Source: Meandrina meandrites
Lineage: Eukaryota; Cnidaria; Anthozoa; Scleractinia; Meandrinidae
Length of the DNA stretch: 64,000 bases
NCBI GenBank assembly: GCA_963693305.1
Contig: OY855910.1
Coordinates: forward strand, 17,586,362 to 17,650,361
Reading direction: 5' to 3'
The notes beneath the pieces were generated by a model. It had not been told where the DNA came from, did not search any database, and saw only the letters and a list, made by a program, of their open reading frames with translations. Both the position numbers and the translations under genes were made by a program. Below, piece by piece: positions 52,592-63,361 of this stretch. The number at the start of each line of letters is the position of its first letter. Position 1 is the first letter of the stretch.

Positions 52592-55068
52592 GTGATTTCA
52601 ATCATTTCTCGCTGTTGCTTGACTATATATCTGATCACTGACCACTATCTTGTTCATAACAGCCTGTTGGTACATGATACTCCATATACTGGCTGGGACT
52701 CCAAGTCGAGCCGTTCAGAATACTATAACACATCCCGAGATTACTTTTAAAATACACGACTCCGTTTGTTTATCATTCAAAGTTTGACAAGCTCTGTTTC
52801 GCGAGTTGGTCTTATCAACACTCCAAGGACTTGAGTTTTTCCAGTCCGTAGCCAGCATATTTCTAGTTTTAATTTTTCTTCTCTGATATCATTTAAATAC
52901 TTGATCTTCGTGAGTAGCTTTCAGTGAGTGGACTTTGAAGGAATTTTACACTGTTTACTTAAGGAGCATCTAGCAATGCTATCGTTGCCAAGTACGTGGT
53001 CCGCGAGGTGACACATTTTGAAAAATTCAAATACGTTTCTTGTAAAAACCGGCGTCAATTAAATCCTTCCTGTTCTTGATATTCTTCGTTCCTTTTTGGT
53101 TTTAAACAAAGTTATTGAACAGGAGAAACAACCGATTTTTTGATGTTGCTACTATATTACCGAACGTTGTTCAGATACCTAAATGAACAAATGATCAGTT
53201 GAAATTTTTTTTGAGCGTTTTCAAATTCCACGGTTTTGTTTTTTATTGGTCTTAATTCCAACGGTGTAGTGTTAAATGTAACTGATTGCTCTGCCAGTGG
53301 CAGTTAAGGGGACAGTGAAGGAGAAATAACAGTTTGAAGGACATCTGGAAGGCTCGGGATGTCCCGTGAGACACTCCCGTCAATTTGGGACACGTGTTTT
53401 CCCTATTTAAGAATTGGGCACACATCTTTCGAATAGAATGATGCTTATCAGTAACGTTTGCTAAAACACAACAAGCAAAAACTAACGATGAAATCCGACG
53501 TTTTGGGGTCGTCACTCTAAACCCTGAGTGCGGAAAAAAGATTACACAGATACTTTGGTACGAATAATGGAGTCCGAGTGCACTTTTAATGTGGGACTTA
53601 AAAATCTTATAAAAAAACATTTTGTGGACTAGGCATTTGGACTAATGTTTCTATAATTCAGTAGGATCACGAAACGCCTCATCAGTAGGTGTTCAGGGAC
53701 CTACTGGTGTATGCTGTTATAGTGTTTGAAAATAGTGGATGGCAGGTGTTTATGTCTCTTCACGCTGATATAAATGTCCGCGCGTGTAGCCTTCATAACC
53801 GCATTACACAGGCCACATTGGAATCTATAAACGACACATTGTTGGTTTACAATCAATGGCTTTGTTTCATGCTCTTTGAGGTCTTGGTCAATTTTGTGGC
53901 TCACAGACACGGGCTAGATGGTGGCCTGCACCTTTCTTGACAAGCTTCAGCTTCTAGAGCCTACATATGGGAGAAAATCACCCCCACCCCCACCAACCCC
54001 AGGGATATCAACTAATCCGTGGTAAAAAAGAGAGCTCTGGATTCAGGGATGACTCGATCACTCTGAAGATAGTAAGTTCTCTTGCTCAGCTGCAACCGCT
54101 ACAACCAGGCTCTAAGCTGTGGGCTCGGTTATTTTAAAATTCTGACCGAAAACTAGCTATTCCCTCAACTGAGCAATTTCATAAATTTTTTAAACATTTT
54201 ATTGCAGGTGTTTCAAGATAAATTCTTAATCGAGATGACTTCCAAGCAAAATGATGGAACAAAGCGGATAAAACAGTATTGTGCTAAATATGAAAAACAC
54301 TCAAATGAAAAAGATCTCGATTTGTCAAACTTCATTGTTTTGGAGAAGGATAAACTTGTGTACTGTTCGGTTCCTAAGGTGGCCTGCACAGTTTGGAAGC
54401 GAATCCTGGCCAACGTAGAGGGCTTCAACATCACAAATGGCGTTCACAAGAAAACTAAGGACAAACTGAAATTTCTCAGTAACTATACAAAGGATGACCA
54501 AAGAAAAATTCTCAAGAACTACAAAAAGTTCATGTTCGTAAGAGAACCTTTCGAGCGACTACTATCGGCATACAAAGACTGCTTTTGGGGAAAGTTCAAG
54601 CGAAGACAGGATTATTGGACAGATTACCGTAAGGCAATAAGAGACGTTTTAGCCAAACGTAGTGGTCTTGATATCAATGTTAAGGCTGATAACACAACCT
54701 TTGAACAATTTGCAACTTATTTGGTTCTTCGCTGGAGGGAGGGCGGCTTATTTCAAGAGCATTGGCGTGAACAGTACAAGCTATGTTATCCATGCCACAT
54801 ACAGTTCGATTATGTCGGCCATTATGAAACACTGGTAGATGACGCACTATTTATTTTAAGGAAGACCAAACTAGAGGACAAGGTGTTCTTTCCAGAATGG
54901 CGACCAACCAACACCAGCGCCTTAATGAAGAGTTATTATTCTACCATGTCACTGCTTAGGATAAGACAACTCTGGGACATTTACAAGAAAGACTTTGAGT
55001 TGTTTGGTTACACCTACCCAGGATCAATACAGATGGTGGTCGACAACTTAATTAAGGACAAGTTGTAA
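52460..55068 (+). CDS. Carbohydrate sulfotransferase 2 (paralogue of 41048-43093), two exons
   Basis: Predicted Golgi PAPS-dependent sugar sulfotransferase of the Sulfotransfer_2 family. Exon 1 (52460-52591) encodes 44 aa with an anchor at about 14-32. Exon 2 (54208-55068) joins in phase 0 after attgcag, giving 330 aa. The PAPS motifs CSVPKVACTVWKRIL (97-111) and FVREPFERLLSAY (154-166) are intact. Within the shared tract it differs from copy 1 by V-to-D and D-to-N only, but the anchor exon and the first 38 residues of exon 2 are clearly diverged. The exon 1 donor (gtgatt) is weaker than in copy 1; an alternative gttata donor nine bases earlier, also in phase 0, is possible. Confidence 0.9.
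54208..55068 (+). CDS. Sulfotransferase 2 exon 2 (catalytic)
   Basis: 287 codons including TAA, the same length as the copy 1 exon and aligned without gaps at an offset of 11975 bp. Confidence 0.93.
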   Translation: MFQDKFLIEMTSKQNDGTKRIKQYCAKYEKHSNEKDLDLSNFIVLEKDKLVYCSVPKVACTVWKRILANVEGFNITNGVHKKTKDKLKFLSNYTKDDQRKILKNYKKFMFVREPFERLLSAYKDCFWGKFKRRQDYWTDYRKAIRDVLAKRSGLDINVKADNTTFEQFATYLVLRWREGGLFQEHWREQYKLCYPCHIQFDYVGHYETLVDDALFILRKTKLEDKVFFPEWRPTNTSALMKSYYSTMSLLRIRQLWDIYKKDFELFGYTYPGSIQMVVDNLIKDKL

Positions 55069-55194
55069 AGAAATCATTTTTTACCTTCATTTGGAATATA
55101 GTTATCATATTATAAAGGGCTTAGGTCATGTTGCCTTAGTCATTTTAGAAAATTTTATGCATGGCGGACAAAATGGATCAGGCTGTTCAAAGTA
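54351..55194 (+). repeat. Near-identical tract shared with 42376-43219, copy 2
   Basis: The match includes the 126 bp after the stop codon and breaks off at agta before ggaataag. Confidence 0.95.
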
Positions 55195-55361
55195 GGAATA
55201 AGTTATTAAATCTAGGATTAGTGTCACTTTTTAGATGTAATTTAGTTTTACTGAGTTTATTTCAATACTCACAGTGTAATTATCAGGTACCTTTTGATGT
55301 TATTTTCTTAGTAACACCACTGTATTCCAGTACTGCAACACAGGCTCCTACCGGTCTCTGG

Positions 55362-55498
55362 TATATGTTGTGGTTCAATTTTAACCTTGGTTCAAATTTT
55401 ATTTTTCTTTGTTTTTGGGTATGGTAATGTATGATAATGAGTTTAAAACAAAAGAAAATAAAATTTGAACCAAGGATAAAACTGAACCACAACATATA
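55362..55498. mobile_element. TTGTGGTT-family foldback, copy D
   Basis: A 137-bp element with the best preserved ends (tatatgttgtggttca and tgaaccacaacatata). It lies about 170 bp beyond the sulfotransferase duplication breakpoint. Confidence 0.8.
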
Positions 55499-56348
55499 CA
55501 ATATAGCACCGCATGGTAGTACGGCATATAGGCCTCCAATAGATTTCTTTTACATTTTTGTGTTTATTTGTTTGGCCGCTCGCACGATGTAAATACGCTG
55601 TAAATACGGTGTTTGTGGGAAAGCACCACTTGTAAGGCCATTCACTCTAATTCTCTTCTCCTTCCAAGTCGCTTTGTTTACTTTCTGTCGTCTTTCCAAA
55701 ACAAAGAAGCATAATGTATATACCTTTGCGTATAAATCATCTATCACTCGTTAGTTCAAAGTCGTAGAACTATGCAAAATTCGAAACCCTATTGTACATG
55801 CTTTTAAATATTCAACAAGACACTTCCTTTCTGGAACCTCTTTTTTTATACTACCCGCGAATGTGTTTCATTCATTTCATTGATATTGCCACCATTTTGT
55901 GTTTGAATTGAGTTAAAAGATTGGAACGACAGTATCACGTCACCTCAAGTAAGAAGAAACGTTTTTCTTTAGTTTACGTTACACTTAAGAGGCCTCAAAA
56001 TAAAGGATAATACGAATAAGTGCAGTTTCATGAATGATGTTCAGAGCAATGAAAAAGCGGGCGGGATGTTTCAGAAGGGAGTCTGGGCTCTATCGTGAGC
56101 GGTGACGTCACCAAAGAGCTCCCGCCCCACGCCTTGCGCGGTTACCGAAACAAGACAGAATGCCTGGGGACTAGACTGTAGAAATTCCACTTCATTTGAG
56201 TATATATTTACGGCGAAACGAACGTTCGAATTTGGTCACGTTCATTACATCCCTAATACGATTGGTTGTTTTCGAAGGTTGTCTAGTTTGCACTGCGCAT
56301 GCTCCATATCACGTTGTCGTCCCCAGAGCCCCCGATCCTTTTGGTTTC

Positions 56349-56390
<42 letters not shown>

Positions 56391-56396
56391 GTAATA

Positions 56397-56537
56397 GTAA
56401 TAGGACTGAGTGGAGTCCAATTCGGTCTGTAATCATACGAGTGATTAACAAAATCGGACGACCGCGTAGCGGGAGTCCGATTTGTTTAATCACGAGTTTG
56501 ATTACAGACAGAATTGGACGACACGAAGTCCTATTAC
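56397..56537. mobile_element. Foldback element next to an AAT repeat
   Basis: The ends gtaataggact and agtcctattac flank inner arms tctgtaatcatacgagtgat and its complement, around gaccgcgtagcgg. It abuts the AAT microsatellite at 56350-56391. Confidence 0.8.
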
Positions 56538-57279
56538 CAATTAATCATAAGTATAACAAAATTTGAGAAAAAATTAGATAAAGCGAAGCCTACTCAGGAT
56601 TTATCATCACTAAGGCAAAAAAGCCATTCTTGAAGCTCACAACAAGGAACCAAATAAAGAGCGCACGCATGCGCAGCACGCGAACTTTGTTATTGGACAC
56701 TTTAGCCGCGCGCGCTCCAATTTGGTAAAAAATAGGGCGTGCTAAGAACCAATCAGATTCGAGAATTTTGTTATTGATATATAAACTGGGTGATCCCTTC
56801 AATCGCAGGACTGGTATCAACGGGGGCGCAGACCAGAAGGATCGAGGACTCTGGGGACGAGAATGGGCGTAACCCGAAGGACTTGCAGCGAAAATAGCGC
56901 AGACCATACAAATAAGATGTTGATCAACTTTTATTTGTGATTTTAATGTGAAAGATTAAAAAATCAAGTAGCGTAGGAAGGTAAAATGGTAGAGGTAAAG
57001 GTCCACATCACATATCACATCAAATAACATCGCTATTTCACGTTTCATGCGGCTGGTGATCACGTAAATACGCGTGATGCCCGGAAAATACCAGTTTACA
57101 GAAAAGTTTAACTTGCATAGACAGTTACTACGGTTAATCACCATTCAAGGCTATTTTGAAGACACAACGAAAAATGAAGACATTTCACCTTTGGCGTCAA
57201 AAAAATATTTCACCTCGCGGCTCAAGAAAATATCCTTTTCTTCCCCCGTGGAAAGATATGTGAGAAATAATTTAGTTAA

Positions 57280-57549
57280 GGTGGTGGCAAACGAGGACAC
57301 ATTGTTGCGGACACACTGTTGCTCATGATGTTTCTTGGGTGGGCAAACGAGCGGGACACAAAACATTTGTTTTGTGCCCATGCCGCGCAAACGGGGAAAC
57401 ATTTGTTGCGGACACAAAATGTTTCTGACAAAAATCAGAAACATTTATTGTGTCTCGGACACAAATTTTGTGTCCGCAACAAATGTTCGCGCACTGGCAA
57501 ACAGGGAAACATTTGTGTCCGCAACATTGTGTCCTCTTTTGCCACCACC
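57280..57549. mobile_element. TTAA-type element with GGTGGTGGCAAA ends
   Basis: The ends GGTGGTGGCAAACGAGGACA and TGTCCTCTTTTGCCACCACC follow TTAA (57276-57279) and precede TTTA (57550-57553), one change from a TTAA duplication. The interior repeats gttgcggacacaaaatg-type words in both orientations. Confidence 0.75.
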
Positions 57550-58550
57550 TTTATCCTCTAGCTAACTATTTATCCTACTAAAGTACTTGGATATTTTTTG
57601 TTCATAGATGTAATTTGAATCATATAAATATATACATACATTAATGTCATAAATTATTTCTTGCACAGACCAATATTGCTAATGAAATTATTAGCTCTCA
57701 GTCTTACAGCAATTTAATATTTGCGTAAAATATTTGAAACTGTTCAGTTGATAAATACATTTTCTAAAGTGCCGAAAGAAACAAATTTTCAATACAAAAT
57801 TTGAACAGTGAGATGCAATCTTGGTTCTTTGAGTTTTGCTGTATAATTTGTTACTCTTCGTGCAATTTTTTTAACTTTTCCTTTTCTTAAAAGAAATTTT
57901 TCTTACATAACTGCTTGAGTTTCGACACCCTCTGTACGAAGTGGATCACAAGTGCGTGGTTGTCTCATTGAAGATTATAACATTAGTTTTTCAATTATTA
58001 CGAAGAAAACAGCAGAAAGATGTCGAAAACCAAAAAACTTTGGCTGGTGGCGACTGCATGATGAGTTACACTGAGTACAATAGCACGCACTTATTAACTG
58101 ACTGGGAGGCCCAGATGGGAAAACATAACATTCGAGGTCATAGCGTAGAGTCATAGCGTGACGAGCTCTGTGAACCATTAACAAGGAAAAAAACACTTTT
58201 ACCGTCCGCCTCTTTCAGTCAGTTAACAAGCATTTTATTATGCCACATTTTGAGCGTGATTTGGCTGGATCGAAAGCTGTAAAATGTCTTGGTTATTGCT
58301 TAATATAATGCGCGCTTGATGAATACCTTTCTCCGTACTAGCCACGTCAACCATACGACCTTTACACTTTGCGGAGATGTACGGTGGTATTACAAGATAA
58401 GCACTAACTTTCTCCTCTGTTAAACAGCCACTGAGTTTTAACTTAGCTTTAAATTTGGCCAGATGTTTTTCATATCCTTTATTTCCTTCGCGTAAACATT
58501 TAAAGTCTGATTACTGATCTCGGCGAGTGGAAAAATGGCGAGTTTTGCAC

Positions 58551-58920
58551 GGCCTACCATCGGCCTAGCATTGGATGACCACTATACTACCATTGATCTA
58601 ACGTTCGATTGTCACTGGAGCGACTGGGCAAGCTTGCGATAAGCTAACATTGGCCTGCACTGGTCTCACGCTTAGCAATGCCCAGCATTGGACCAACATT
58701 TGACTGGTATTGGACTATCAGTGTATTAGTATTGGCCTAACATTGGCTAGAATTTGCTCAATATTGATCTACCATTGGACTAATGAAGTAACAATGGACT
58801 AGCATTGTACTACCAGTGTAACATTGAGCTAAAATTCGCCCAACATTGCTCCACCATTGGTTTAGTGAAACAACAGTGCACTAGCATTTGCCTAGCATTA
58901 GACTAATATTGAAGGTGCAT
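58551..58920 (-). repeat. Degenerate minisatellite of about 10-20 bp units beside the dynein stop
   Basis: Words of the type ctaacattggcct, ctagcattgga and ctaccattgga recur throughout, with irregular spacing of about 10-20 bp. It lies 18 bp beyond the dynein stop codon (58938-58940) and so probably in its 3' untranslated region, reading CCAATG-type words on the gene's strand. Confidence 0.75.
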
Positions 58921-58937
58921 CGCCTGGCGCTGGTCCT

Positions 58938-59083
58938 TTAGTCATCCAGTTGACACAGCATGGCGACTCCCCGCACAACCCAGTGATTCTCAGGTCTCTT
59001 GGACGGCAGACTAATGGAAAGCACGTAATTGGTCGAGTGACCAGTTGTAGAAAGTATCCCTCGGCGAGCACTGGTTTTGTAAA
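58938..59083 (-). CDS. Dynein terminal exon e and stop
   Basis: Encodes [20 protein letters not shown], then [20 protein letters not shown] and AMLCQLDD, with TAA at 58938-58940. The acceptor is tgtgtag. Confidence 0.95.
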
Positions 59084-61100
59084 CTACACAGAATAAATAA
59101 ATAATTATCATAAGTATAGGAAAATAAATTCGGTGACCATTCGGTGAATACCTCCACCCGTTTCGTTTTTCGCATTAATTTCCATCGCGTCACCGATGTT
59201 TCTTTCAATTTTTTACCTCTCCTAAACTGAGAGATCTCCTGTTGGATTCATCTCTCGTTCCTCGTGTCGGTTATTCTTGTTTGCTTTTTCTTCAGCAGTC
59301 GGTTTACCATCGTTACCATTACAATCGTCATTCCTCCATAACTTTGCAGCGTTTTGCAACTGAACTCTGGGATCACATTGACGTAATCTTATGGTTCACG
59401 TTAAAATCTAATATGTGCATGTGTAAAACGTTTGTCTGTTGAAAGACAGTTACAATCTAGTCCTATCGCGAACTTGTAGTCGGTTTGATTCTAAACAATC
59501 TTGAGATAGCATGGAAAAGTTACAGCAATATTATGTATTACACAAATTTGATAACGCAAATAAATACCTGGGCACGAATACGTGGCGTTTTCTTTTATCT
59601 CTGATGTTTTCCCCGGTTTTAGCCATATCTATTATCTTGTTAAGAACGTTTCACGCAACGTCAGCGCGCACGCGGATCAAATTACGCCAATATCTAAGTT
59701 ATCCAATATCCACAAGTGGTAAACATGCTAATAAAAAAGTTTGAATAATTGAAACTTAGCGACGAAGAAGTTCACGGCTGAAAACAAACACTGCCAACTT
59801 TCTAACATGTTGGCTTGACACAGAAATCTTCACGGCCACGAGATAGCAAAAGAAATCCAAAAGGGAGACTTTGTTTGTAACAGTGGGTTTGTAATTGATT
59901 GCCAACGAGGCAGCCGAGCCAAGAGGCGAGGCTGACGAGGCGGCAGATTCATAGAGCCGCGCGTATACTCAGTGTATACCAGAAAAAAGTCTCAACTTCA
60001 GCGTAAGGGACTTTTTTTTAACCATATTTGGGTGTAAGTAAACATCCCATATTTGGGTTGTATTGTTCTTCCAACTGGTCCCCAGTCTCTCTCTCCTTGC
60101 TAAAGAGCAAATGACCAAAATGGCGTCCATACGGCTCCCTGTTAAAATTTTCAATGTGCTCATTCACTCCTTTCACGATAAATACACCTTTATGGAACTC
60201 TAAATGGAAAGAGAATACCCTACAGAATACTCGACCGCCAAAAAAATGAACATCAAGGTCTTCAAAGCGATGAAATAATCTTTCGACTTTGGAGTCCTTT
60301 GATTTCTCAAGAGAGACAGGAAAATCAAAAGCGGACTACTGACTTCAAATGGAGTTTTCTTGACTTACGAGAATGCCACGGTCGGGTAAATGCTACCTTT
60401 AAGTGTTGCGTTTGTTATAGCAATTGTTTAACCGATGATTTCATCCCAAATCAAATAACGCTTATATTTTCGCTCACAGGAATAAAATCAATACACTTTC
60501 TTCTCGTATTACCTAAACTACGATTTACCATATTTTGGTCATTTCAAATTATAAAGTTCTATCGAAAACCATTCGGTATCCGTTCTTACAAACAAACATG
60601 CATATTTCGCTCGTTGGCACTTACCGAAATCAAAAGGGGGACAGATATAAAGGCCTATTATGACCGCGTAAACCTGGACCGGAGATCCGGGATAGGAAGA
60701 TCCCACATGGCCGTGGTTGTTATCTGCGACCGCGATGTTACGTCAGTTTGGGACCGTAGTGGATATGCTACACAGATTCAATACAAGCACAAATAGCTTA
60801 TACCATGTATAACTATTCATCGCTTCCTCTGGTGCGCGCATGGACCATCGAAATGATGACAACACACTCGCAAGTAAACTTAATAATCATCACCACTTTT
60901 CTGGGAACTAATGATGATGTCAAAGGATACAATTGGCACGGTGTCATAGAGCATCTTTGGAAGTGATTCACCAACAACCTACAATACGAAAACAAGCATA
61001 TAAAGAGTCATTTGATAAAATGTCAAGAAGGTCGAGTCAGTTGGTGAAACTGATAAAAAAATAGGCCATGATTTACCACTCAGGCCCCAGTTGTTCAAAG

Positions 61101-61137
<37 letters not shown>

Positions 61138-61175
61138 GTGGATAGTCTAGTTTGTTTTTCCAACACTTATCCGCC

Positions 61176-61211
<36 letters not shown>

Positions 61212-62065
61212 CTTTGAACAACCGGGGCCAGATTGTTTGGGAAATAAAGAAGGTTTTAAAGTAATGTTAAATGATAAACGTTGCGTGTGTAGAAGTTTGG
61301 AATCTTTGCATTTGCAAGTCAGTAAACTCGCGTCATTTTTAACATTCAGTTCTTCTTGAACGTTGAGCAGAGAAATCCATGAAAAAGTTGTTTTACAAAC
61401 GGGTGCATGGGCGAAGAGAATACGGTAAATGATTTGCAAAGGAGTGCCAGCAAAGTGAGCAACAAACCAAAACAGAAGACAACAGATAATATCAAAAGAA
61501 ATCAAACCTTGTTTACTCTGTCCCATCTGGCGCCCTCCATGAAAAGACCTTTTACATACACACCATCCTCCTGTGAATAAGTGAACGAATGAATAAATTC
61601 AATCCAAAAAGGTAAAAACTGAGAATAAATGAATGAATAAATGACTGACTGACTGATTGATTGATTGATTGAACGAACGAACGAACGAACGAACGAACGA
61701 ACGAACGAACGAACGAACGAACGAACGAACGAACGAACGAACGAACGAACGAACGAACGAACGAACGAACGAACGAACGAACGAACGAACGAACGAACGA
61801 ACGAACGAACGAACGAACGAACGAACGAATGTGTGTTAGAAAGAAGTTTGAATACACCCAAAAGATAACAAAGTAAAGAAGCATAACATATAGCAGGGTG
61901 CAAAGCAAGTTAAATTAACATGAAGATGATTATATCTCAAGGAAACATGAATCCATTCACTTACAGGCTTGCTGTTCATATCCTGTTCCTCATCCATCAC
62001 TTCAAATTCAAAGCCCAAATGGTCGATCGGAATCTTATAGCGTCTGGCAAAATTCTGCATAGCAC
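58938..62065 (-). CDS. Axonemal dynein heavy chain, C-terminal five exons (partial, continues beyond the right edge)
   Basis: Dynein heavy chains are the motor subunits of ciliary arms. The five exons (61965-62065, 61508-61570, 60931-60978, 59568-59628, 58938-59083) join with consistent phases into a 139-residue C-terminus. The landmarks [72 protein letters not shown] and [12 protein letters not shown] are the conserved end of inner-arm axonemal heavy chains, closest by eye to the DNAH3/7/12 group. The upstream exon should encode the FTQ.FLTG-type motif before AMQNF. I could not find it within the window, so the remaining several thousand residues presumably lie to the right. Confidence 0.94.
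59568..59628 (-). CDS. Dynein C-terminal exon d (61 nt)
   Basis: Encodes [20 protein letters not shown] and the first base of a Val codon. The acceptor is ataatag and the donor gtattt. Confidence 0.9.
60931..60978 (-). CDS. Dynein C-terminal exon c (48 nt)
   Basis: 16 codons, [16 protein letters not shown], between a attgtag acceptor and a gtatcc donor. The frame stays open past the donor for a few codons, but the next exon resumes the conserved WLKP. Confidence 0.88.
61083..61229. mobile_element. 147-bp foldback element in dynein intron
   Basis: The ends ggccccagttgttcaaaggg and ccctttgaacaaccggggcc, with inner copies of ggataacgctatccaccgga in both orientations, make almost the whole element a hairpin. 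Confidence 0.85.
61508..61570 (-). CDS. Dynein C-terminal exon b
   Basis: 21 codons, [20 protein letters not shown] and K, between a ttcacag acceptor and a gtttga donor. The GLF.EGA.WD motif is diagnostic of dynein C-termini. Confidence 0.93.
61657..61829 (+). repeat. Tetranucleotide repeat (GAAC)n with TTGA lead-in
   Basis: About 39 perfect GAAC units follow a few TTGA units. Every frame is open on both strands, so the apparent ORFs are artefacts. It lies in the dynein intron between exons a and b. Confidence 0.97.
61965..62065 (-). CDS. Dynein C-terminal exon a
   Basis: Completes a Gly codon, then encodes [20 protein letters not shown] and [13 protein letters not shown], with a ttttcag acceptor and gtaagt donor, ending in phase 0. 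Confidence 0.93.
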
Positions 62066-62283
62066 CTGAAAATGTTCAGATAGTCATTTCAGTTTCATGT
62101 TGTGTTCATGTGAACGACACTTTACTCTGCAAATGCCTTTCACCACATGGGAGCATCAATGGAAACCGATCAACTGTTTGGTAACTTGACAAAATGCTGA
62201 GAAGGTAATCTGTAATGGACAGCATCCCAAACAAGAGGACTAGCAATACTCCCGGTCTCCTGTGGGGTAATCAATTGGTGTCC

Positions 62284-62470
62284 TATACGCACCGAATGGA
62301 TTTGCTGTATATGGTGTGTATAAGACACGAATCAAAATTCGAAAATGCGTCTTTAAGAACGAGACACTTTAGAATATGAAAAGTCATATTCTAAAGTGTC
62401 TCGTTCTTAAAGATGCGTTTTCGAAGTTTGATTCGTGTCCTGTATACAGCAAATCCATTTGGTGCGTGTG
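62284..62470. mobile_element. 187-bp foldback element
   Basis: The arms run from tatacgcaccgaatggattt to aaatccatttggtgcgtg, with a perfect inner stretch actttagaatatg and catattctaaagt around aaaagt. Confidence 0.85.
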
Positions 62471-62723
62471 GAACCAAAGTTAAAAAGTGCCACGAGGCTT
62501 CCAAAACGCTTTACTAATGAACGTTAACGTTATGATGCCAAGCTCGCTGAAGATTACAGAATTTGGAAGCCATGTACAAAAGTTAACACCTCAGGATTTA
62601 ATATCAAGATATTCTCAAGAAAAAAAATTAACAGTTAGGAAAAACTGTGTTCATGTAATGCCATCTTCTCTGAACTAACATCTCACAAATGTACGTACTA
62701 AGTAATGAGAATTAATATTGCTA

Positions 62724-63361
62724 CAGTGGAACCCCGCCTTACGGCCACCTCGTTAATACGGCCACCTCGTTATTACGGCCACTTTATTTTGTCCCGGCAA
62801 AACGCCCATACATTTTCTTATAATAAAACCCCGTTAATGCGGCCACCCCGTTAATACGGCCAACGGCCACATTGTGAAATCCCAAACTATACAATTCTTT
62901 ACAATTTTACCCCGCTAATACGGCCACCTGAACCAAATACCCATTAATAATTGACCAAACAAAACAAATTCAGGGCTTGAGAAACAATATTAAATGATAC
63001 TATTTTATCCAAAACGCCTGCTTAGCGAAATTACTAAGCGTGTAGTAAAAAGAGAATAAATAAAAAGTTTTTAACACGGCTTGCTTTTTTCTTGCGACTT
63101 TCTTCTTGCTCTTTGGATCTCTTTGAGCTTTTCTCCTCTTTGTGAACATCTCTTACAGAAAGATTGTTCTCAAGGTCCAATAGATTCGTTAGCATTTTGA
63201 TGTGGCTCTGTTTAGAAATGCAATTGTGATATGTATCTGTCAAGACGTCACTTGAAGTAGGCAAGTCATGAAATTTGACCCTACCCCGTTAATACGGCCA
63301 CCCCGTTAATACGGCCAAATTTTCATGGCCCGTTGGTGGCCGTATTAACGGGGTTCCACTG
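62724..63361 (-). mobile_element. pogo/Tigger-type element with TA target duplication, 638 bp
   Basis: The ends CAGTGGAACCCCG and CGGGGTTCCACTG are flanked by TA at 62722-62723 and 63362-63363, as in Tc1/mariner-pogo elements. Several taatacggccacc words lie inside each end. The minus ORF at 63034-63264 (MPTSSDVLTDTYHNCISKQS) may be the C-terminal remnant of a transposase, since the element is far too short for a whole one. Confidence 0.85.

Larger units (their letters stand above)
55195..58937. other. Intergenic between sulfotransferase 2 and dynein
   Basis: Holds foldbacks at 55362-55498 and 56397-56537, an AAT run (about 56350-56391), inverted gtccccagagcc/ctctggggac sequences near 56318 and 56845, a TTAA-type element (57280-57549) and a degenerate minisatellite (58551-58920). 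No gene recognised. Confidence 0.6.

Noticed and set aside
54202..54207. Sulfotransferase 2 starting at a TTG codon just before exon 2
   Set aside because: These bases are part of the attgcag splice acceptor; exon 1 with a proper ATG and anchor lies at 52460.
60299..60796. 165-codon plus-strand ORF
   Set aside because: It has no recognisable domain, lies opposite a dynein intron, and shows no splice or codon pattern of a gene.
61502..61908. Open frames with FVRS or NERT repeats
   Set aside because: They are translations of the GAAC tetranucleotide repeat; part of one frame only overlaps dynein exon b by continuing through its acceptor.
58938..62065. Dynein exons as a processed or dead fragment
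   Set aside because: Five exons with correct splice sites and phases and no internal stops indicate a working gene running off the window.
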